From positions 1 to 37,468 of the forward strand of contig JAKLKC010000061.1 of assembly GCA_023150875.1 (NCBI GenBank): a stretch of 37,468 nt of DNA, in the 5' to 3' direction. This document shows, piece by piece, positions 1 to 5,037 of this stretch. The notes beneath the pieces are model-generated. The model did no database searches, was not told where the DNA came from, and was given only the letters and a program-made list of their open reading frames with translations. Position 1 is the stretch's first letter. Each line of letters opens with the position of its first letter. The stretch comes from Myxococcota bacterium (lineage in GTDB: Bacteria > Myxococcota_A > UBA796 > UBA9615 > JAKLKC01). The translations under genes were made by a program, and so were the position numbers.

Positions 1-440
1 CGGCGCTCCCTTCATCCACCGACTCCCCTCCCCCACGGTCCGGTTCCACCTCGCGTCGACCGAGAAGAGCCGCACCCTTTACATTTCGCCCATGGTCCGA
101 GCGTGTCCGAGGGTGTCCGGCACCTCCACTTCTACATCTCGCCCATGGGATCGTCCGCCTTGACAGCCCGCCGGGCCCGACCGTAGTCTACGCTCCTGCG
201 TGGCGGGCGGGTCCTTGGAATCCGCTCTCGGGTCCCGGGTGCGCCCCGTGGCCAGGAGGTGGGCGGGAGGGTGCCGAGGAACGGCACGGCCGGAGACACC
301 CCACCGGGATCGGCGCGACGGCCCGGCCAGGCGCATGTGCGGGGGTGGCTCGCGGACGATCCGCCCCCGACGTCGGGTGACAGGGACCCAAGTACCCCCT
401 TCAGGCCGATCGAGGCGGGGCCTCGTCGGAGGAGAATGCG
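1..440. other. Leading non-coding region
   Basis: I see no credible gene here. The open frames that cross it are low-complexity Arg/Pro/Gly shadows with no start signal. It holds two near-identical 16-bp words at 80-95 and 133-148 and a GGTGTCCGGCACC hairpin-like word at 112-124, annotated separately. The last bases contain the ribosome binding site of the SRPBCC gene. The 3' end of some upstream gene could lie before the window. Confidence 0.6.
80..149 (-). repeat. REP-like short repeats, two copies
   Basis: Two 16-bp words, tacatttcgcccatgg at 80-95 and tacatctcgcccatgg at 133-148, differ by one base. Read on the minus strand, the second continues into GATGTAGAAGTGGAGGTGCC and ends in the palindromic word GGTGCCGGACACC (112-124). 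A third related copy lies after the SRPBCC gene at 900-929. Short repeats ending in a GGTGTCCGGCACC-like word resemble REP elements mobilised by REP-associated tyrosine transposases, but no transposase is visible here. The REP assignment is inference. Confidence 0.4.
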
Positions 441-884
441 ATGCCGAACGCCGTCCGGTTCCACCGCGTGCTGCGGGCACCTCCTGAACGGGTCTACCGT
501 GCGTTCCTCGATGGAGACGCGATGGCCAAGTGGCTGCCGCCCAACGGCTTCACCGGCAGGGTCCACCACCTGGACGCCAGGGTCGGTGGCGGGTTCAGGA
601 TGTCGTTCACCAACTTCACGACCGGCAAAGGCCACTCGTTCGGTGGGCGGTACCTCGAACTCGTCCCCCATGAGCGGATCCGCTACACGGACGCCTTCGA
701 CGATCCGAACCTGCCGGGCGAGATGCAGGTCACGGTGACCCTCGGGAAAGTCTCCGTGGGGACGGACGTCAGCATCGTGCAGGAGGGGATCCCGGATGTA
801 ATCCCCGTCGAGGCATGTCACCTCGGCTGGCAGGAGTCCCTCACGCTCCTGGCAAAGCTGGTGGAGGCCGAGATCCCGGAGTAG
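441..884 (+). CDS. SRPBCC (AHSA1/START-like) domain protein
   Basis: This is a 147-residue cytoplasmic protein of the SRPBCC helix-grip superfamily, AHSA1-like branch, which binds hydrophobic ligands or partner proteins. The sequence shows the family pattern: an N-terminal strand with the 'RAPPERVYRAF' helix, 'KWLPPNGF', a glycine-rich 'VGGGFRMSF' strand, 'GRYLELVPHERIRYTD', and a C-terminal helix 'HLGWQESLTLLAKLVE'. Its length is typical of a single-domain member. The ATG at 441 follows GGAGGAG with good spacing. It stands alone, with short REP-like repeats on both sides, so it may have arrived as a small cassette. The ligand cannot be told from sequence. Family call is firm; function is unknown. 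Confidence 0.88.
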   Translation: MPNAVRFHRVLRAPPERVYRAFLDGDAMAKWLPPNGFTGRVHHLDARVGGGFRMSFTNFTTGKGHSFGGRYLELVPHERIRYTDAFDDPNLPGEMQVTVTLGKVSVGTDVSIVQEGIPDVIPVEACHLGWQESLTLLAKLVEAEIPE

Positions 885-899
885 GAGTCCCGGGATGCA

Positions 900-929
900 G
901 GCACCCACACCTCCACATTTCGGCCCTCC
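900..929 (-). repeat. Third copy of the REP-like motif
   Basis: On the minus strand this reads GGGCCGAAATGTGGAGGTGT, matching the GGGCGARATGTRGA / GTGGAGGTG blocks of the copies at 80-95 and 108-149 apart from a short internal deletion. It has the same orientation as the left-hand copies, so the SRPBCC gene lies between members of one repeat family. The copy is diverged and its boundaries are approximate. Confidence 0.35.
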
Positions 930-998
930 CGCCCGGACGTCCGGAGGCGGCGGGCGGGGCCGGGCAGGACACCCGGCGGCGGGACCGCCGGGGGCGCG

Positions 999-1004
999 TA
1001 TAAT
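999..1004 (+). promoter_or_regulatory. Candidate -10 box (TATAAT)
   Basis: A perfect TATAAT occurs in an otherwise almost pure G/C stretch, 43 bases before the preferred methyltransferase start at 1047. No good -35 hexamer stands 16-18 bases upstream (the region is GGCGGC-like), so either an activator or an alternative sigma factor would be needed, or the match is fortuitous. A perfect -10 is rare by chance at this base composition. Confidence 0.5.
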
Positions 1005-1046
1005 CGCCCGGCGCGACGGCGGATGCTGGCGTCGGAGGCACGGGCG

Positions 1047-1811
1047 ATGGAGAGCAACGCGAAGGAGCCTGGGTTCGGCGATCCCGCGGACCTCCGGCGG
1101 GCCGTCGAGGCCGTCCGGTGGTTCCACCGGATCGGCCTCCCCGGCGGGATCGTGACCCCGGGGGTCGACGACACCCCGGCCAAGCTCGCCCGACTCGACC
1201 TGCCCGCGGACCTCACCGGCACGAGCGTCCTCGACGTCGGCGCCTGGGACGGGTTCTTCTCGTTCGAGGCGGAGCGGCGGGGGGCGAGCCGGGTCCTGGC
1301 GACCGACTCCTTCGTCTGGTCGGGCCGCACGTGGGGCTCCAAGGCGGGGTTCGACCTGGCGCGGGCGGCGCTGGGCTCCCGGGTGGAGGAGCGGCTGATC
1401 GCGCCCGGCGACCTGTCCGCCGATGCCGTGGGCCGTTTCGACCTCGTCCTCTTCCTGGGCGTGCTCTACCACCTCGAGGACCCGATGGGCGTCCTCCGCC
1501 GGGTCCGCGACGTCACGGCCAAGCGGCTCGTGCTGGAGACCGAGGTGGACCTCCTGTGGCACCGGCGCCCCGCCGCCGCCTTCTACCCTTCCACGGAGCT
1601 GATGGGGGACCCCACGAACTGGTGGGGCCCGAACCCGGCCGCGGTGGAGGGCATGCTCAGGGCGGTGGGCTTCCGGGACGTCCGCCTGGTGGGGGTGAGT
1701 CCGGGCCTGCCCCATCGCCTCGCCAAGGCCGCCTGGTTCCGGGCCATCGGCCGCCGCCCGTTCCGGGAGTCCGCCCAGCGCGCCCGGGCCGTCTTCCATG
1801 CCTTCGCCTGA
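1047..1811 (+). CDS. CmoB/DUF1698-like class I SAM methyltransferase
   Basis: This is a predicted S-adenosylmethionine-dependent methyltransferase of about 254 residues. Motif I is 'VLDVGAWDGFFSF', followed by an acidic post-II region 'LVLFLGVLYHLEDPMGVLRRV' and the late block 'NWWGPNPAAVEGMLRAVGF', an arrangement seen in CmoB-like (DUF1698) proteins and relatives acting on small molecules or tRNA. An in-frame ATG exists at 1023, but the ATG at 1047 has GGAGG eight bases upstream (1034-1038) and is preferred. CmoB itself carboxymethylates tRNA wobble uridine; this protein is shorter and stands next to a prenyltransferase gene rather than cmoA, so the substrate is open. A role in modifying a lipid, quinone or sugar is equally possible. 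Confidence 0.8.
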   Translation: MESNAKEPGFGDPADLRRAVEAVRWFHRIGLPGGIVTPGVDDTPAKLARLDLPADLTGTSVLDVGAWDGFFSFEAERRGASRVLATDSFVWSGRTWGSKAGFDLARAALGSRVEERLIAPGDLSADAVGRFDLVLFLGVLYHLEDPMGVLRRVRDVTAKRLVLETEVDLLWHRRPAAAFYPSTELMGDPTNWWGPNPAAVEGMLRAVGFRDVRLVGVSPGLPHRLAKAAWFRAIGRRPFRESAQRARAVFHAFA

Positions 1812-1901
1812 GCCGCGGGTGTCCGGTACCGACACTCAAGCCCTCCGCCGCCCTCGCCCCCGGCCGGGACGGCGGGCCCTGGGGCGAGGGAGCGCGGGAT
1901 C

Positions 1902-2774
1902 GTGAGGGGCCTGCTCGTGGCGGCCCGGCCGGTGTACCTCGTGGGGGCGGTGATGCTGTACGCCCTCGGGGTCGTGGCGGCCGGGGGAGGGGGCGGGCTC
2001 CCGGTGGCGCTGGGGGCGGCGGTGGTGGTGCTGGTGCACGTCCTCACCCACTTCGTGAACGACGCCGAGGACGTGGAGACCGACGAGAGGACCGAGAGGC
2101 CCACGGCGCTGACCGGCGGGAGCCGGGCGATCCAGAGGGGCCTCGTCATCCCGGGGGAGCTGCGGCGGGCCTCCGCCGGGATCGCCGCGGTGGTGCTGAC
2201 GATCGGCGCGTACGAGGCGGCGGCGGGGGATCCGGCGGGGGCCGCGCTGCACCTCGGGATCCTGGGGCTGGGCTACTCGTACAGCGGGAGGCCCCTCGCC
2301 CTCGGGAGGCGGGGCCTCGGCGAGGTGACGGCGGCGGCGGTGATGGGGGTGCTGGTGCCCCTGGCCGGGGCCCACGCGGCGGGGGGGATCCCGGCGCCCC
2401 TGTGGGGCGCGGCGGCGCTGCTGTTCGCGCTGACGGTGTTCGCGCGGCTCTGCACCTCCTGGCCCGACGTCGAGGCGGACCGGCAGACCGGCAAGCTCAC
2501 CCTCCTCGTGGTCCTGGGACCGCGGTGGCACGGGGCGGCGTTCGCCTGCGCCGGGGCGGCCGTCGCCGGCGTGGGCCTGGCCGCCGCGCCCTCCCTACCC
2601 GCGTCCGGCTGGCAGGCCGCCGCCGCCCTCGGCGCCGCCACCGTCGCCGCGGGGATCGCCTGGGCGGTCCGCACCGGCAGGGCCGAGCGGCGGCCGGTGT
2701 GGGTGCCGCTCGCGGGGCTGGGCGCCTACGGGGCGAGCCTCGGGGTGCTGCTGGTCGCCTACCTCGGCGGGTGA
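1902..2774 (+). CDS. UbiA-family prenyltransferase
   Basis: This is a 290-residue polytopic membrane enzyme of the UbiA superfamily, which attaches an isoprenoid chain to an aromatic or other acceptor. The first Asp-rich site is 'NDAEDVETDERTERP' near residues 54-68, followed by a MenA-like 'TGGSRAI'. The second is 'SWPDVEADRQTGK' near residues 186-198. Hydrophobic helices fill the rest, and the protein ends in 'LVAYLGG'. The start is GTG at 1902 with GGGCGAGGG upstream. MenA (naphthoate prenyltransferase) is the closest familiar pattern, but no menaquinone genes are present, so the substrate is not assigned. The gene converges on the tyrosine-kinase gene in the ancestral layout, and its last 170 bp are duplicated at 4852-5018. 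Confidence 0.85.
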   Translation: MRGLLVAARPVYLVGAVMLYALGVVAAGGGGGLPVALGAAVVVLVHVLTHFVNDAEDVETDERTERPTALTGGSRAIQRGLVIPGELRRASAGIAAVVLTIGAYEAAAGDPAGAALHLGILGLGYSYSGRPLALGRRGLGEVTAAAVMGVLVPLAGAHAAGGIPAPLWGAAALLFALTVFARLCTSWPDVEADRQTGKLTLLVVLGPRWHGAAFACAGAAVAGVGLAAAPSLPASGWQAAAALGAATVAAGIAWAVRTGRAERRPVWVPLAGLGAYGASLGVLLVAYLGG

Positions 2775-2793
2775 GCCCGCCCGGGGGGGCTCA
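2772..2793. terminator. Convergent-gene hairpin, left copy
   Basis: TGAGCCC at 2772-2778 and GGGCTCA at 2787-2793 form a perfect 7-bp inverted repeat around an 8-base GC-rich loop. The left arm contains the stop codon of the UbiA-family gene. In the intact copy at 5016-5037 the right arm contains the stop codon of the opposing kinase gene. There is no T-tract, so a bidirectional terminator role is plausible rather than certain. Confidence 0.5.
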
Positions 2794-2981
2794 GGGGGCC
2801 CGGGCGGCCCGGTCCCGGGGGGAGCGCTTGCGGCCGCCGCGGCCCTCGTCGCCCTCCTCGCTGGAGTAGTAGACGTAGTGGTAGGGTAGTAGCCGGCGGT
2901 GGTGTCCAGGTCGTTCATCACGAAGCCGATCACCCGGTCGCGGACGCGCGAGAGGGCACGCCAGGCGGCGCGGAGGTGGTC
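2791..2981 (-). pseudogene. 3' fragment of the tyrosine autokinase gene
   Basis: This minus-strand remnant corresponds to the last 64 or so codons of the BY-kinase encoded at 5035-7182, including the 'RDHLRAAWRALS' and 'DRVIGFVMNDLDTTAGYY' blocks. One G is missing in the Tyr-cluster codons (gtggtagggtag here, gtggtaggggtag in the intact copy), which shifts the frame and destroys the tail. Several substitutions cluster at its upstream edge near 2947-2959. It lacks a start, Walker motifs and membrane segments, so it is non-functional debris of the duplication. Confidence 0.85.
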
Positions 2982-3343
2982 ACGCGGCTCGGCGTGCCCA
3001 CGACCCGCCGCGCGAGCGACGGACCCTGCGGACCACGCCACACCGCGATAGCGTGAGAGGTGCTATCATGACCTGCGTAAGCGGGGAACGGGGTGGGCCC
3101 GGCTGCGGGCGCAGGCGGCTGCGCGGTCACGCGCCCCGATCAAGGCGACGCGAAGTGGAGCCGATGCCCCCTGATGGTACCCGGTTCGAGACATCGCGGC
3201 TGGAATGGCCGCAGCGCGTCGTGCTCCATGCCCGGGGCGGCGAATCGATGAAGCGCGTCAAGTGTCGGTGGCAGTCCTGGAGTCGAGAGCGGCTTGGTCC
3301 TCCGTCGGGTCCCACGCGCGGGGCTGGGCGAGGTCTTCCACCC
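2982..3343. other. Left non-coding part of the Hip-like island
   Basis: With the repeat and the kinase fragment ending at 2981, this stretch has no gene I can support. The kinase frame stays open back to 3053, but the upstream residues are Arg/Gly/Pro-rich and unlike any HipA domain. No helix-turn-helix (HipB-like) reading frame is visible on either strand. It contains the GATAGC/GCTATC inverted repeat at 3047-3067 and probably the island's promoter. Confidence 0.5.
3047..3067. promoter_or_regulatory. Inverted repeat, candidate operator
   Basis: GATAGC (3047-3052) and GCTATC (3062-3067) are perfect inverted repeats separated by 9 bases. The arrangement is like operators bound by small dimeric XRE/HipB repressors, whose E. 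coli sites also have short half-sites containing TATC/GATA about one helical turn apart. It lies upstream of the Hip-like genes and just before an ATG at 3068. No repressor gene is present in the island, so the binding protein would have to be encoded elsewhere or the site may be a relic. Confidence 0.4.
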
Positions 3344-4378
3344 GTGAGACGGGAGCTTAGGCCCGCGCAGGAATACTGTCTGGACGCCATTCCGACGCTG
3401 GCCCCGGGCTCGTTTCGGCTCTTCGGGCCGCGGCAATGGGCCATCGTGGGGGACGCCCCGAAGGACTTTCTGATCATGGGATCGGCGGACTCGATCGAGG
3501 GTGCCGGGCACGCCTACATCGCGAAGGCACCCAGGAAGGCGGGCGCATTGGAGTGCATCACCGAGCAGGTCATTTCGACCATCGGCCGGATGCTGCCGCT
3601 CAAGGTCGCCAAGTCCCGCCTCGTCCTGCTGCCGACGCTTCCAGGCGCCGCGCCGGATCTCCGGTTCATGTCCAGGTACTTCTTGCAGCAGGGTGAGGAA
3701 CAACTCGTACATGCGGTCGAACTCGTGTCCGAGTGGCTCGGAGCCGATCGACGGGAGATGGAAGAGGCGTTCCTCACAACGGAGAGAGCGGAGCGCAGCT
3801 TCTATACCATTGAGTTGGTTCGGAGTGTGTTGAGCGAGGTGCCGCGGTGGGGAGAGGGACCGGGGCTTCTGGCTGCGTTCGGCCGGATGATGGCCTTCGA
3901 TGCCCTCGTGGGCACCAATGATCGTCATGCATTGAACTGGGGAGTGATCCGCCAGGTACACTCCCCCGCCACTCCCCTGAGGTTCGCACCGATCTACGAT
4001 ACGGCACGAGGGCTCTTCTGGCAGCGCAGGGAGAAGGATCTAGAGCGAGCTGACTTCACCGGGGAGCGGGAGAGTTTCGTCGCGAAGTATGCCAGGGGCT
4101 CCCGACCGATCATCGGTTGCAGGCACGATGATCGGGGGACGACGCTCAACCACTTCGGCGTTATTGCCTACATGCTCGAGAAGTACCCCGGCGACTTCCG
4201 CGCACCCATCCGACGGATCGTCGACGCGTTCGATGCTGACAGGGTGCGATACGTGCTTGTGAAGGAGTTCGGCCGGATCGTCACTGGGCGCCGGATCGAG
4301 TTCATCGATGCCCTCTTGCGTTATCGGCACCGAGAACTAAGGCATATCCTTGATGAGTCGAGGAGTCGGCAACCGTGA
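3344..4378 (+). CDS. HipA/HipT-like Ser/Thr kinase
   Basis: This is a stand-alone HipA-fold kinase, the kind of protein that as a toxin phosphorylates an aminoacyl-tRNA synthetase or similar target. From the GTG at 3344 it is 344 residues. Visible elements are the nucleotide loop 'MGSADSIEGAGHAYIAKAP' with Ser47, Ser50 and Lys61, then 'RFMSRYFLQQGEEQLVHAVELV', the catalytic block 'GTNDRHALNWGVI' (Asp193, Asn198) and the metal-binding 'APIYDTARGLFW' (Asp219). It lacks the N-terminal HipA subdomain, which is encoded by the next gene as in HipBST systems. The frame is open to 3053, so the start is uncertain; GTG 3344 has GAGG upstream and removes an unrelated Arg/Pro-rich leader. Lower GC and more A/T-ending codons than its neighbours indicate transfer. 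The target is unknown. Confidence 0.85.
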   Translation: MRRELRPAQEYCLDAIPTLAPGSFRLFGPRQWAIVGDAPKDFLIMGSADSIEGAGHAYIAKAPRKAGALECITEQVISTIGRMLPLKVAKSRLVLLPTLPGAAPDLRFMSRYFLQQGEEQLVHAVELVSEWLGADRREMEEAFLTTERAERSFYTIELVRSVLSEVPRWGEGPGLLAAFGRMMAFDALVGTNDRHALNWGVIRQVHSPATPLRFAPIYDTARGLFWQRREKDLERADFTGERESFVAKYARGSRPIIGCRHDDRGTTLNHFGVIAYMLEKYPGDFRAPIRRIVDAFDADRVRYVLVKEFGRIVTGRRIEFIDALLRYRHRELRHILDESRSRQP

Positions 4379-4806
4379 GTACCGGACACTGGGGTCGGGC
4401 GATGAGGCGCGTCGTGCGGTCCATGGGACTACCGTTCTACGGTCCGCCCGCGGACCCGGAGCGGGGTGAGCGACCGCCCCGGGTCTACCTGCACGTAGCT
4501 TCGGGGAAGGGGGACCCGCAGCATGTCGGCGTGCTCTCGCAGGACGCAGGGGAGTACGTGTTCCGCTACGCGGACGAGTTCGTCCGCGACCCCGCATCGC
4601 GCCCGCTAGCGGCCTTCCCGGACAAGACGAAGGAGTACCGGTCGAAGACACTCTGGCCGTTCTTCGCCGCACGCATCCCCCCGACGGACAGGCCCGATGT
4701 GAAGGCCGCGCTGGAGGGCGTCGACCTCAACGACACGATCCTCGTGCTGGCGAGAGTGGCGCGAAAGTCCATCGCCAGTCCGTACTTCTTCGAACTGCAC
4801 TCATGA
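4375..4806 (+). CDS. HipS-like protein (detached HipA N-terminal subdomain)
   Basis: The 143-residue product matches the HipA N-terminal subdomain 1 (Couple_hipA) pattern: 'VGVLSQDAGEYVFRYADEF', then 'LAAFPDKTKEYRSKTLWPFFAARIPP' and the C-terminal 'SPYFFELHS'. In classical HipA this domain is fused in front of the kinase. In HipBST of enteropathogenic E. coli it is the separate protein HipS, which neutralises the kinase HipT. Here it comes after the kinase, starting at a GTG that overlaps the kinase stop (GTGA), so translation is probably coupled. An ATG at 4402 is an alternative start. By analogy it is the likely antitoxin or regulatory partner; that role is inference. No HipB-like DNA-binding domain is present in it. 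Confidence 0.82.
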   Translation: MSTGHWGRAMRRVVRSMGLPFYGPPADPERGERPPRVYLHVASGKGDPQHVGVLSQDAGEYVFRYADEFVRDPASRPLAAFPDKTKEYRSKTLWPFFAARIPPTDRPDVKAALEGVDLNDTILVLARVARKSIASPYFFELHS

Positions 4807-4851
4807 CGCGAGGACCCGGGAATCGGGCGTCGACCGCCCGCGCTCCTGCGC

Positions 4852-5018
4852 CCGGCTGGCAGGGCGCCGCCCTCGGCGCCGCCGCCGTCGCCGCGTGGAT
4901 CGCCTGGGCGGTCCACACCGGCAGGGCCGAGCGGCGGCCGGTGTGGGTGCCGCTCGCGGGGCTGGGCGCCTACGGGGCGAGCCTCGGGGTGCTGCTGGTC
5001 GCCTACCTCGGCGGGTGA
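4852..5018 (+). pseudogene. 3' fragment of the UbiA-family prenyltransferase gene
   Basis: This repeats the last 55 codons or so of the prenyltransferase gene ending at 2774, in frame to the same stop ('LGVLLVAYLGG'). It has lost one alanine codon and carries Gly-to-Trp and Arg-to-His changes relative to the intact copy. An ATG at 4803, just after the HipS-like stop, opens a 71-codon frame through it, but the result would be only the final membrane helices of the enzyme. I treat it as a gene fragment. Confidence 0.85.
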
Positions 5019-5037
5019 GCCCGCCCGGGGGGGCTCA
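5016..5037. terminator. Convergent-gene hairpin, right copy
   Basis: TGAGCCC (5016-5022) and GGGCTCA (5031-5037) are perfect 7-bp arms. The right arm includes the reverse-strand stop codon of the tyrosine autokinase, and the left arm includes the stop of the UbiA fragment. This is the same element as at 2772-2793. It probably ended transcription from both sides at the ancestral convergent junction. Confidence 0.5.

Larger units (their letters stand above)
2605..2981. repeat. Left copy of 377-bp direct repeat flanking the Hip-like island
   Basis: This copy matches 4852-5226 with only a few differences: one 3-bp indel, one 1-bp deletion and about nine substitutions. It contains the 3' end of the UbiA-family gene (intact here) followed by a reverse-strand 3' fragment of the tyrosine-kinase gene. 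About 118 bp in the middle (2674-2791) are identical between copies. Similarity stops abruptly after 2981. The left limit is less sharp and could extend slightly further left. Such long direct copies of host sequence are what single-crossover integration of a circle carrying this segment would leave. Confidence 0.9.

Noticed and set aside
132-1835. 567-codon open frame on the minus strand
   Set aside because: It runs antisense to the SRPBCC and methyltransferase genes, is made of Arg/Pro/Gly/Ala-rich sequence with no domain, and has no ribosome binding site. Such frames are expected at this GC content.
3053-3343. 97-residue N-terminal extension of the Hip-like kinase
   Set aside because: The sequence is Arg/Gly/Pro-rich with no HipA or helix-turn-helix features, and the GATAGC repeat overlaps its beginning. 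I treat it as leader, though an ATG at 3068, 3163 or 3248 cannot be excluded.
2982-4851. Insertion sequence or integron as the vehicle of the Hip-like island
   Set aside because: No transposase, integrase, terminal inverted repeats or attC-like structures are visible, and the flanking repeats are host gene ends of about 376 bp rather than short target duplications.
4803-5018. 71-codon ORF after the HipS-like gene as a third island protein
   Set aside because: Its last 55 or so codons are the duplicated end of the prenyltransferase gene, and the preceding codons show no ribosome site or domain.
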